64,000 bases of DNA from Candidatus Parcubacteria bacterium (lineage in GTDB: Bacteria > Patescibacteria > ABY1 > BM507 > UBA12075): assembly GCA_002869165.1 (NCBI GenBank), contig PKTK01000006.1, positions 1 through 64,000 on the forward strand, written 5' to 3'. The translations under genes were made by a program, and so were the position numbers. Below the pieces are notes generated by a model. The model saw only the letters and a program-made list of their open reading frames with translations, ran no database searches and had not been told where the DNA came from. Of this stretch, positions 16,300 through 25,323 are shown piece after piece; within the stretch, counting starts at the first letter, position 1, and every line of letters starts with the position of its first letter.

Positions 16300-17875
16300 T
16301 ATTAAACCCAGTAACTCCGTCTTGTTTTTGAATAATGTTAACTAATTTTTCTGCTTCTGAATATGTAATATTGATTCTTCTTTGTACTGCACTTGGCGAA
16401 TAACACCTTTCTTCGTACAAAATCTTTTTAACAATCGCCAGCTTTTCTTCGTCGGTTATATTATCCGGTAGTTTTTTAGCTTTACAGCTATGAGTATAAT
16501 CAATAATTCCCATGTTCAAAAGATAATCAATCAAACGGCAAGCGGTTACGTGATCTATACTAAGCTTGTCATTCAAATCAGCCGCTCGAAGTTCTCTATT
16601 CTTCTTGGCTAATACCTCCGCTTTATCAAATAAATCCTTGTTAACTTCAGATAATTCTTTTCTGTCGATATAATTGCCAGCTTTAACCGCTTCAATTATT
16701 TTTTCTATTTCATTTTCACTTATAAAAAATCCTTGAAAGCGCCAAGGGGTATTCTCAATTTTCTCAATCTTAACCTTATCACCGGCAACAATCTTTTTCC
16801 CCTTTGGTAATTTGATATCAATCTCGCTTTGTTTACAAAGCATGTCACCTTGACCTAATAGTTTTTCTCCTCCGCTCTCACCTAGAATTGTTATTGAATC
16901 TTGTTCTGAAGCTGTACTAAATGAAATCTGAACCAAAAATTCAGCTACCATTTCTTTGGGCATTATCTGTTTCGGATCTGGCCTTGATGTACCAAGTATA
17001 ATATTAAAACCAACCGCTCCTCCCATACTAGCAATCCTAGTTATCTGTTTAAGAAAATAATCATGATCAGCTACCATCAAATCAGAAAATTCATCAATCA
17101 TTATTATATAGCAGGGCCACTTCTCCTCGGCAAATAAATTATAATTAGCAATATTACTAATTCCTTTTGCTTGAAGTATATCAAAGCGCCTGTCTATCTC
17201 CTCCATGCACCAATCAAACGCTTTCCTAGCTTCCTCAGCATTAACCATAACTGGAAATTTTAAATGCTGTAGTCCTTTATAAGTATATAATTCAACCCTC
17301 TTAGGATCAATCAGAATCAAACCAAGTTCTTCGGGCTTGCACTGGAATAATAAACTGGCAATTACTGTATGGAAAAAATTAGATTTACCTGAATTCGTAG
17401 CACCGCCAATTATTATGTTCCCCCTCTGTCTTATATCGACCACATCGTTAGACATATTATCATCTCGGCCAATTGGCAATCCCACCTTACCTGTCAGTTC
17501 ATCAAACACGCAATCTTCTAAAGCGTCCTTCAGTCCTACTAATGCTTTCTTCTTATTGGGAATTTCTATCACTATGTATTTTTCTAGTCCAGAAAACAAG
17601 CTAACTCTTACCGGATAACTCTTCAGGGCTAAGCTTAGATTGTTCGTAAAATCTTTTTGTTTATAGTTTTCGTAGTTCTCAAATATAATATACTTAAAAA
17701 CCGATACTCTCGGCGCAACATCAAAGCTAGTATAGATAACTCCGACACCAGCGGATTCAAACTCTTTCTCGATTATCTTTTTAGATTCTTCAAAATCAAC
17801 ACCAACCGGCTTCTCCTTATAATCTCGCAATAAATCTAGGGGTAATAAAAAATTACTAGGTTCTTTTTGTATCAT
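16289..17875 (-). CDS. FtsK/SpoIIIE-type DNA translocase
   Basis: This 528-residue protein has the FtsK motor: Walker A GATNSGKS (158-165), the ILIDPKRVEL signature (about 188-197), Walker B IIMIDEFSD (about 262-270) and an SRPDP segment. The C-terminus (about 415-528) holds two winged-helix-like modules comparable to the FtsK gamma domain. There is no N-terminal membrane anchor, unlike chromosomal FtsK. Mobile elements such as actinomycete AICEs move double-stranded DNA between cells with a single FtsK-like protein. That is a possible role, as is partition or excision support. It overlaps its neighbours by 4 and 11 bp. Confidence 0.88.
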   Translation of the reverse strand: MIQKEPSNFLLPLDLLRDYKEKPVGVDFEESKKIIEKEFESAGVGVIYTSFDVAPRVSVFKYIIFENYENYKQKDFTNNLSLALKSYPVRVSLFSGLEKYIVIEIPNKKKALVGLKDALEDCVFDELTGKVGLPIGRDDNMSNDVVDIRQRGNIIIGGATNSGKSNFFHTVIASLLFQCKPEELGLILIDPKRVELYTYKGLQHLKFPVMVNAEEARKAFDWCMEEIDRRFDILQAKGISNIANYNLFAEEKWPCYIIMIDEFSDLMVADHDYFLKQITRIASMGGAVGFNIILGTSRPDPKQIMPKEMVAEFLVQISFSTASEQDSITILGESGGEKLLGQGDMLCKQSEIDIKLPKGKKIVAGDKVKIEKIENTPWRFQGFFISENEIEKIIEAVKAGNYIDRKELSEVNKDLFDKAEVLAKKNRELRAADLNDKLSIDHVTACRLIDYLLNMGIIDYTHSCKAKKLPDNITDEEKLAIVKKILYEERCYSPSAVQRRINITYSEAEKLVNIIQKQDGVTGFNIED

Positions 17876-18264
17876 ATAATATTCATTATTTGTTTTAACT
17901 TATCTGGTTCTGATTTTAGATTGATTAAAATAATTTTTTCTTTGGCATTATTCTCAGCTAGAACATTCGATTCTGCTTGCATAACATAGTCATCCAGCCA
18001 ACGAAAGTCCTGACTAAAATCTATCGCTTCAGTTTTAAGTGTTTGCCAGTTAGTAGATTTGATCTTATCCAAACAAGGCAATACCTCATCTGGCAACTTG
18101 TCCTGTAAATACTGAGCTGTTACTTGTGCATTACCTCGACAGTGGGTAGTAAGCCAATATACATTATGTTTATCAGTAATATATTTTAAAAATTCAGAAA
18201 CATAATCTGCTGGCTTCGAATCTTTTTTAATTAAAACTTGATCTATATCCAGATAAATATTCAT
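17872..18264 (-). CDS. HAD-superfamily phosphatase-like protein
   Basis: This 130-residue protein begins with the HAD motif I (YLDIDQVL, D6 and D8), has a motif II-like WLTTHC (T about 39) and an acidic pair RWLDDY (about 89-92) that fits motif IV. The size matches small cap-less HAD hydrolases such as Cof/PNKP-like or 5'-nucleotidase-like enzymes. The substrate is unknown. The stop overlaps the FtsK start by 4 bp, so the two are translationally coupled. Confidence 0.75.
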   Translation of the reverse strand: MNIYLDIDQVLIKKDSKPADYVSEFLKYITDKHNVYWLTTHCRGNAQVTAQYLQDKLPDEVLPCLDKIKSTNWQTLKTEAIDFSQDFRWLDDYVMQAESNVLAENNAKEKIILINLKSEPDKLKQIMNII

Positions 18265-18280
18265 AAAAATATATTAGTTT

Positions 18281-18625
18281 CTACAATTCATTTTCTTCAA
18301 TAGCATCTTCGACCCATCTACTTACATCGCTAATTTCATATACTTTGTCAGGATAAACAGCAACAATTTTATAATTATTATGTAGTTCACATTCGCTCCA
18401 AACTTTCTTACACAACTTACATTTTTTATTACTGTCTAAAGGTTCAACATAACCAACATAAACTTGGTAATCCATTTCTTCATGTGGTCCATGAATTTTC
18501 CAGGTTTCATCCAAACATGGAGACAGGTTTAGTTCAGGTAATTTTTTTCTAATTTTATGAAAATGATATTCATTTCCTTCTTCGTTTAATTTTATATCAC
18601 CCATATCTTTTATTTTTATGGCCAA
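18281..18625 (-). CDS. Hypothetical protein with a CxxC motif
   Basis: This 114-residue soluble protein has a CKLCKKVWSEC segment (about 65-75) followed by His that might bind zinc. It is otherwise acidic and unrecognised. It overlaps the upstream small membrane-protein gene by 10 bp and precedes the HAD gene by 16 bp, so it belongs to the hsd-FtsK operon. Confidence 0.6.
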   Translation of the reverse strand: MAIKIKDMGDIKLNEEGNEYHFHKIRKKLPELNLSPCLDETWKIHGPHEEMDYQVYVGYVEPLDSNKKCKLCKKVWSECELHNNYKIVAVYPDKVYEISDVSRWVEDAIEENEL

Positions 18626-18831
18626 AACTGCGCTGCAATATTGGCTGCTTTTTTAGTTGAATATTCCCACTGTTCTCCGGCGCATGTCCCCATGTCCCAG
18701 CGAATATGTCGTTCAAATATACACCCGGTTAGAAAATACCATGGAAAAAAAATGAGGCGTAACGCAAGAAATATTAATATACATAATACAACCCCTCCCC
18801 AAAAAACTTTTTCCTTCTTAGTTATGTACAT
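18616..18831 (-). CDS. Small single-pass membrane protein
   Basis: This 71-residue product starts at the ATG at 18831, one base after the stop of the 787-residue membrane-protein gene. A longer frame to 18948 would overlap that gene by more than 100 bp. It has one membrane segment near residues 9-31 (FWGGVVLCILIFLALRLIFF) and a short C-terminal tail with two cysteines. Not recognised. Confidence 0.6.
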   Translation of the reverse strand: MYITKKEKVFWGGVVLCILIFLALRLIFFPWYFLTGCIFERHIRWDMGTCAGEQWEYSTKKAANIAAQFWP

Positions 18832-18832
18832 A

Positions 18833-21196
18833 TTATTTCTTTTTTTTCTTATCATTTTCTTTTTTCTCAATTTTCTCTGATATCGGACTACTTGCATCAA
18901 ACATATTCCACATTTCAAATGTAAACCAATCAATATCTGTAATTTCAACTCTTTCGATTAACCAATGTTCTGCTCTTTTTAAAATATCGGCCTCTCGCCT
19001 ATTTTTATAAAATTCATCACGCAATTGCATTACCTCAACTCTAACAAGCTCTTTCTTAGGCGAAGTCGGCTCCACCCCTTCCGGTAAATTTGAAAAATAA
19101 TACTCTTCAAATTTTTGTTGAAATACTTTTAGATTCACTTTCAAATTCTCGACTATGTCTTTCTTTTTATTTTTCAATGCAAGAATACCAATGTAACATG
19201 CTCGTTCCATAATCCTTGGTTCAGTATAACCATATTTAGAATCAGACTCTTTCTCAAACATATCCATGGCTAATTTAAATAAAATTTCAATAGCATCTTC
19301 AGCTAACTTATCTTGATTGACATCAAAAGATATTATCACAATAACCGAAACTGCTTCTACTAATTTATCAAAATGTAAATTGGATTCAATTTTTTTTACT
19401 TCATGTGTGAACCAGGACGGCTGATGCAAATACCAACCAAGAATCCTTATCAGCTCTTCTTTTTGTTTATTCCATTTTTCATCCTTAATACAATTAACCA
19501 TTAGACAAGAAATATCAATAATAGTTTTGGCAAAAGTTTCAACTAAAGCATGGTCTGCTGTTTTAATTTTTTCCGATATCTCACGAAGACAACGACGATA
19601 TTCCTCAATTAGACGGACAAAAGTCAACTGCGTATTATCTCTTTTATCATTTTTTTCTTTTTGTGCAATCTGATATAGAACATTTGCTAAATGAGAAACC
19701 CTATAAAATATTGAGTCCAACTCGACGGAGGCATAAATATCTTGTATGCTTTTTGTTCTTATATTTAAAAATACAAAAAGAGTTATAGAACTAATATGAT
19801 CAAAGTAATTTCTCAAATAAAGCCTCCTATCTGTAATGCTCTTCAGAACTAAAGCTTGCAATATAATATCGTAAACTTTAATCACTTCCTTCCAAACAAC
19901 ATCAAGTCGATTTGAAATACAATGAAAAGCGATTTTATCTAAAATATTATAAACAGAATATAAGTCTTGTTCACAACCGTTAGCAATCATCACTGGGATT
20001 ATTTCTTGATATGCTCGCACTCCTTGAAACATTGCTTCCATATTATTATTTTTCACCGCACTAACCAATAATGAATCTAGGTATCCCCTGCATTGTGAAA
20101 AAATTGGATTGCTTCTTTGTCTGGGACCAACATATTTAATATTTTGAGCATTTATAGCTAGGCTTTTCAATATGTTTATTATATGAGTTACGCCTACGCT
20201 ATCATTTTTATTAATATAAAACTCTCCCCTAGAAACAAAGTTCTCTAAGTTGGGCGTAAGGAAACTCTGTGAATCGCTCACGCCAACCCAAATAACATCA
20301 GCTGAGGGAACCACCAATGACGACTCACTCCTTAAGCTAAAATACTTTAATATAATTTTATAAGCAGTTGTTAATGAATTTCTCGCCATTTTCTTTTCTT
20401 GAGAATTATAAAGCTTGTCGTGGAAATCAAAAAGATAATCTAGTCTATTGTTAATATCTGAAAAATAAGATTGAAATCCCCTGTAGGCGGTCGCCTCTGC
20501 TAAACTCTTATCAATAGGCTCACCTGATTCACTAGGTTTTGAAGAATACAAGACTGCAACCTCGCTAGCTAACTTCTTTATTTTATTTAAATATTCATAA
20601 CTACTACTTTCTATAATTTTTAAATTATTATTAGGTTTTATTTTTTCTCTTATTCTTCTAAACAAAAAATATAGCAACCAAAAAACAAGACCAACAACAA
20701 TCAACGAACCTTGAGCGAGAAAGTTTAAAGTTTCTTTACTAAAAATATTCGAAGAAGATGTAAAGATTATTGCTAGTGAAAAAAATGCAAAAATAAAAAA
20801 CGTAATCACCCAATATATTGCAGATTGAAACTTGTCTTTAGCTACTAAATCAAAAAACCCAGCAGATGATCGCTGGGCCGCATTTTGAATTAATAATATA
20901 GTTAAGGAGAAAACTATTGCTAATGCGCTTCCAAACATTGCGCCACTAGCGGTAAAAAATCTAATACCTCCTTCTGAAAGAATGGAGCCATTAGCTAGCT
21001 TTAAAATATAAAATGATATTATTATAATCAAAGTAAAATATACTATAGATAGAACTGCGAAAGAATAACGATGTATGTATTTATTATACAAGTGCAAAAA
21101 CAAAGTCTTTATTTTAAACTTTAAAAATAAATAATAATAGACAATGATTTTTTTTACTTTACCAAACGCATTAGTAATATTCTTTAATATATTCAT
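18833..21196 (-). CDS. Large membrane protein coupled to hsdR
   Basis: This is a 787-residue protein. The first 190 residues hold about four hydrophobic segments (near 47-68, 83-106, 128-148 and 158-180), resembling the N-terminal membrane region of DUF2254-type proteins, though I am not sure of the family. The remaining 600 residues are mainly helical and soluble, as in a repeat solenoid. The start lies inside the end of hsdR (26-bp overlap), so translation is coupled. A large membrane protein in this position is not part of standard type I restriction systems and may be an accessory defence or anchoring factor. Confidence 0.75.
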   Translation of the reverse strand: MNILKNITNAFGKVKKIIVYYYLFLKFKIKTLFLHLYNKYIHRYSFAVLSIVYFTLIIIISFYILKLANGSILSEGGIRFFTASGAMFGSALAIVFSLTILLIQNAAQRSSAGFFDLVAKDKFQSAIYWVITFFIFAFFSLAIIFTSSSNIFSKETLNFLAQGSLIVVGLVFWLLYFLFRRIREKIKPNNNLKIIESSSYEYLNKIKKLASEVAVLYSSKPSESGEPIDKSLAEATAYRGFQSYFSDINNRLDYLFDFHDKLYNSQEKKMARNSLTTAYKIILKYFSLRSESSLVVPSADVIWVGVSDSQSFLTPNLENFVSRGEFYINKNDSVGVTHIINILKSLAINAQNIKYVGPRQRSNPIFSQCRGYLDSLLVSAVKNNNMEAMFQGVRAYQEIIPVMIANGCEQDLYSVYNILDKIAFHCISNRLDVVWKEVIKVYDIILQALVLKSITDRRLYLRNYFDHISSITLFVFLNIRTKSIQDIYASVELDSIFYRVSHLANVLYQIAQKEKNDKRDNTQLTFVRLIEEYRRCLREISEKIKTADHALVETFAKTIIDISCLMVNCIKDEKWNKQKEELIRILGWYLHQPSWFTHEVKKIESNLHFDKLVEAVSVIVIISFDVNQDKLAEDAIEILFKLAMDMFEKESDSKYGYTEPRIMERACYIGILALKNKKKDIVENLKVNLKVFQQKFEEYYFSNLPEGVEPTSPKKELVRVEVMQLRDEFYKNRREADILKRAEHWLIERVEITDIDWFTFEMWNMFDASSPISEKIEKKENDKKKKK

Positions 21197-24137
21197 AACT
21201 TTTATTAAATAGTTCCGCTTCCTTATGTAACTTGTATCGCAATAAGGTTTTTCTTAAAGCTTTTTGGACTTCACGCTCTCCTGCGTTTGTGGTTTGCCAC
21301 CCCGGAAACCTTACTATTTTCACTATCTCATCTATATCATTAACGATTTTTTCAACAATGGCAGGAGTGGCATCAGTTTTTGATTCAAGAAATAATTCGG
21401 TTAGTGCTGTCTTCGCGTTTTTGCGCTCATCCTCTGTTTGGACATCTTTCTCTGCAACCACCACATCACGCGCCAAAGACACTAATTGTTTTAGGAAATC
21501 TACACTATTGATAAGTCCTTTCATAGCCTGATCTCGTAACTTCTCAAGGCGCTCAGACAAGGCAACAAATTGTGGATTATTCTTGTGTTTTTTTAACCGA
21601 CGTATTAATTCCTTCTCAATCTCTTTCCCCTTCTCATCTGTATTTCCTTCAGTTAGTGTCTCAATCATGTTCGAATCAAGAATGATTTTATCAAGATCGT
21701 CATTCACTACGCCCACTTTCATGTGATCATGCATTAATTTTGTAGTCTGAGCACCTAACGCGTGCCAAAGCAAACGCCCGGTATCATCAGATGCGGGCTT
21801 AATAGATTGGTAGACTTGCGATAACCAACGATAGTCTTTTTCATATCGATTAAGGACTGGGTCTGGTGAAACTGACTCCCATATTTTCGACAAAAACACA
21901 TAGTCTGCAGCAAAAGAATCTTTCTTCTTATCAGTATTAACACAATCTTGGGCTAACTGAAGACCTTCAAATCCCTCTATACCACGATCTACGCCAGGAA
22001 AATGCTTTAGACATTTATCAGTTGCCTCTGGCAAGATCATTCTTAACTCACTAATATTTGTTACTATAGACTTAACTCGCTCATCATCAAATTCTAACGA
22101 CTTAGCAACATCATCAAACACTCCATAATAATCAACTATTAATCCATGGCTCTTGTCCTTATAAACTCTGTTTGTGCGACAAATTGCTTGAAGCAAACCA
22201 TGGTCTTTCATTGACTTATCAAGGTACATGCACTGCAATATAGGAGCATCAAACCCAGTCAGAAGCTTTGCTGTTACAATTAAAAATTTTAAAGAACTTG
22301 AAGGGTCTCGATATGTTTCCAACAATCGCTCTTCTTGATCTTTTGATAACTCATACTTGCGCCTAAATTCCAGTTCATCGCTTGCTGAAGTTGATATCAC
22401 TACTGCAGACGCATCTTCAGGAAACAACTTATCAAGTTCTTTTTTATAAATATCACAAGCATACCTATCAGGTGTAACTATCATAGCTTTTAATCCCTGG
22501 GGTTCTACTTTAAGTTTATAATGCGATGCAATATCCTGGGCAATCATACTAACTCGTTTAGGTGACTTTAAAAAAGCGGACATCTTAGCAGCATGATCAA
22601 TCAATTGCTTTCTCTCTTTGTCAGACAGATGTTGTGTTAATTCAATAAAAGATTTATCTACTCCTACTTTATCAAAATGTATATCAAGTAAACGCGGTTC
22701 AAAATGCAACTTCAATGTAGCTCCGTCATCAACTGATTCTTGAAACGAATATAAAGACATATATCCTCCACTATCTTCAGGGGAACCAAAAGCATAAAAT
22801 GTATTTCGATCGGCTTTGTTTATTGGAGTACCTGTTAAACCAAATAAGAAAGCGTTTGGAATAGCAGACCTCATTTTTCTTCCCAAATCTCCTTCCTGAG
22901 TTCTGTGTGCCTCATCAACTAGCACGATAATATTCTCTCGTTCATTTAATGGTCCGTCCACTTCACGGAATTTATGCATCATAGTAATTATAATTTTCCT
23001 TGTATCTTGTTTTAATTTTTCCATTAGATCTTTTATCGAATCAGCCGGAACAACGTTGGGTATTTCTGTCACACTAAAATTGTTTGACATCTGGCTATCT
23101 AAATCTTGCCGATCAATAACCACAAGCACAGTAGGACTTTTTAATTCTGGATCCTTTCTAAGTTTTTGAGCAGCGAACACAATTAAGTATGATTTTCCAG
23201 ACCCCTGAAAGTGCCATATGAGACCCTGCTTCGTCTTGCCCTCTTTAACCCTGTCTACTATCTTGTTAGCTCCTTCGTATTGTTGGTAACGGCTTATTAC
23301 TTTTATTCTTCGATTCTTTTTATCCGTTGCATAAAGTGTAAAATTTTGAATAAGATCTAATAAAACCTCCGGTCTAAATTGATCTTTGATAGCCGCATCT
23401 ATTTCCTTTAGCTCGGTGTGTTTCCTTTTCACCTCTTCAGTTTTCCAGGGACCCCACAGTTCCAAAGGCATTCGCACAGAACCATAACGATAAGTCTTTC
23501 CTTCTGTGGCAAAAGAAAAAAGATTTGGAACAAAAAGTTGTGGAATAGTATTCTCATAATCATCATGAATATCGACAGCTCCGTCCAACCAGGATATAGC
23601 TGGTCGTACAGGAGTTTTTAACTCTCCGACTACTATCGGGATGCCATTGACTAAGAACACAATATCAGGTCGCTTCTCGGTTTTCCCGATAACTGTATAT
23701 TGGTTAGTAACTATAAAAGAATTGTTATTTATATTTTCAAAATCTATTAAGTATATTGGAACATGTTGATTATTCTCTCCAAAAGGCATAGTTTTTTCTC
23801 CTGTCAACCACTTCGAAAACTCTTCATTTGCTTTTACTAAACCAACAGAATCAACTGACAGTAAAATAGTTTTTAATTTATATAACACTTCTTCAGCTAA
23901 TTCGGGCCGTTTCGTTATATCGGGATTAATCTTTACCAACGCCTCTCTTAACTCAAGCTCCGCTAAAACATCTTCTGGATCTCTTTTTAAATCATTTGCC
24001 GCTCTATATTTCCAAAGATAATCGCCATATACCGAAGATAGTTCGACTGTTTCTGTACTTTCTGAAGTGTCTATTTTTACTCCAGAAATTCTATAAATCA
24101 AATATGATTCAATTGTATTTAATTCATTGAAAGCCAT
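21171..24137 (-). CDS. hsdR: Type I restriction enzyme R subunit
   Basis: This 988-residue HsdR is the motor and nuclease of a type I system; the complex translocates DNA and cuts it when the target is unmethylated. The N-terminal PD-(D/E)XK nuclease is seen in RPDIVFLV and GELKTP (about 155-175). Helicase motifs follow: Walker A QGSGKS (about 312), VLVDEAH (about 408), GLTGTP (about 435), then a RecA2 region with TGFDAP and CRTNR. The C-terminal helical domain binds the methylase core. Length and motifs are normal. It follows hsdS by one base and is coupled to the membrane-protein gene downstream. Confidence 0.95.
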   Translation of the reverse strand: MAFNELNTIESYLIYRISGVKIDTSESTETVELSSVYGDYLWKYRAANDLKRDPEDVLAELELREALVKINPDITKRPELAEEVLYKLKTILLSVDSVGLVKANEEFSKWLTGEKTMPFGENNQHVPIYLIDFENINNNSFIVTNQYTVIGKTEKRPDIVFLVNGIPIVVGELKTPVRPAISWLDGAVDIHDDYENTIPQLFVPNLFSFATEGKTYRYGSVRMPLELWGPWKTEEVKRKHTELKEIDAAIKDQFRPEVLLDLIQNFTLYATDKKNRRIKVISRYQQYEGANKIVDRVKEGKTKQGLIWHFQGSGKSYLIVFAAQKLRKDPELKSPTVLVVIDRQDLDSQMSNNFSVTEIPNVVPADSIKDLMEKLKQDTRKIIITMMHKFREVDGPLNERENIIVLVDEAHRTQEGDLGRKMRSAIPNAFLFGLTGTPINKADRNTFYAFGSPEDSGGYMSLYSFQESVDDGATLKLHFEPRLLDIHFDKVGVDKSFIELTQHLSDKERKQLIDHAAKMSAFLKSPKRVSMIAQDIASHYKLKVEPQGLKAMIVTPDRYACDIYKKELDKLFPEDASAVVISTSASDELEFRRKYELSKDQEERLLETYRDPSSSLKFLIVTAKLLTGFDAPILQCMYLDKSMKDHGLLQAICRTNRVYKDKSHGLIVDYYGVFDDVAKSLEFDDERVKSIVTNISELRMILPEATDKCLKHFPGVDRGIEGFEGLQLAQDCVNTDKKKDSFAADYVFLSKIWESVSPDPVLNRYEKDYRWLSQVYQSIKPASDDTGRLLWHALGAQTTKLMHDHMKVGVVNDDLDKIILDSNMIETLTEGNTDEKGKEIEKELIRRLKKHKNNPQFVALSERLEKLRDQAMKGLINSVDFLKQLVSLARDVVVAEKDVQTEDERKNAKTALTELFLESKTDATPAIVEKIVNDIDEIVKIVRFPGWQTTNAGEREVQKALRKTLLRYKLHKEAELFNKSYEYIKEYY

Positions 24138-24138
24138 A

Positions 24139-25323
24139 TTAAAATATTGAATTAATTATATTAGTATTTATTTTTTTCACATCACTATAATAATCAATTA
24201 AATTTATAATTTTACTATCAATATCATTGATAAAGTCAGTAATTCTTTCTTGTTCCTTTATTGGTGGCATTAAAAGGGGAAATTTTTTAATACTTTTTTC
24301 CTTAATTGCAGTAATACCAGTGGTTCCTACAGTATATTTTTTAATCAAATATTTATATTCCATTGAATTAAACTTGTGAAAAAGAAAATTTGTATTTACA
24401 TCTTTATCTTTATTTCTAATAACCAAAACAAAGCTATCAGCGAAGTAACCATTATCAATATTGAACAAACAAGTTCTGCCCAAAGTTCCTTGTCCACCTG
24501 TATTAAATAGAATATCGCCATTTTGAAGCATTTTTTCTTTAACATTATTAAAATCAATATTTATCTTAGCTATCCTTTCCGCTTTTACACCTTCTGGAAA
24601 TACCGCTCCCGATGGGATCAACTTATATTTTCCGTTTGAACTCTTTTCCGCGTTCACTCCTTTAAACCATTTAATTTCAAATGAACCCAGAACCCCTGTT
24701 TTCCAATTTGATGGAGTATTATTTGTATACTTACCCTTCGCTAGATTATCATAACCAATCAATAATAATTTCTGTGAAACAACGTCTTTATATGTCTTTA
24801 AGCTGTTAATGCAATTTAAAGTGTTTTCTCGCAAATCGTCTACAGATTTTATTAATTCTAAAAAATCTTTTTGCTGCTTTATGGGTGGCAATAAAAAATT
24901 TTGTTTTGAAAGAATGTTCCATTTTATGGTTGGTGACAATGACCCCTCCGAAATATCAATTGCTCTATGCATAAAACTATCAGAGTGTAAAAAAAATGGA
25001 AATAATTCTGGTAAGATAACATTTGACTTTGCTCGTAAAACCATAGAATGTGCAGAACAAATACCATTAAAAGTTGCTATTGCGGCTTTCCTTTGATATG
25101 CTCTTCGTTTGCCAAAAATAACATCTCCTTTATAAATTTTCAACTTCGTCCCAATGACATCAGAAGGATGCCCGTGCCTCTTAATGTGGATTGAATTAGA
25201 ATCTAAATGTTCAAGCCCAACATAAATCTCTGATTCACTTTCGATCGGTTCTACTCTTTCAGAAATATTCTCTGAAATATCATTAAATCTATATTTGTTC
25301 CAATTCTGTTTATTTATTTTCAT
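24139..25323 (-). CDS. hsdS: Type I restriction-modification specificity subunit
   Basis: This 394-residue HsdS has two target-recognition domains (about 10-150 and 205-355), each followed by a conserved helical spacer (LPPIKQQKDFLELIKSVDD and LMPPIKEQERITDFINDID). It sets the DNA sequence recognised by the complex. Length and the two-repeat plan are typical. It overlaps hsdM2 by 14 bp and abuts hsdR. The recognition sequence cannot be read from the protein by eye. Confidence 0.93.
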   Translation of the reverse strand: MKINKQNWNKYRFNDISENISERVEPIESESEIYVGLEHLDSNSIHIKRHGHPSDVIGTKLKIYKGDVIFGKRRAYQRKAAIATFNGICSAHSMVLRAKSNVILPELFPFFLHSDSFMHRAIDISEGSLSPTIKWNILSKQNFLLPPIKQQKDFLELIKSVDDLRENTLNCINSLKTYKDVVSQKLLLIGYDNLAKGKYTNNTPSNWKTGVLGSFEIKWFKGVNAEKSSNGKYKLIPSGAVFPEGVKAERIAKINIDFNNVKEKMLQNGDILFNTGGQGTLGRTCLFNIDNGYFADSFVLVIRNKDKDVNTNFLFHKFNSMEYKYLIKKYTVGTTGITAIKEKSIKKFPLLMPPIKEQERITDFINDIDSKIINLIDYYSDVKKINTNIINSIF

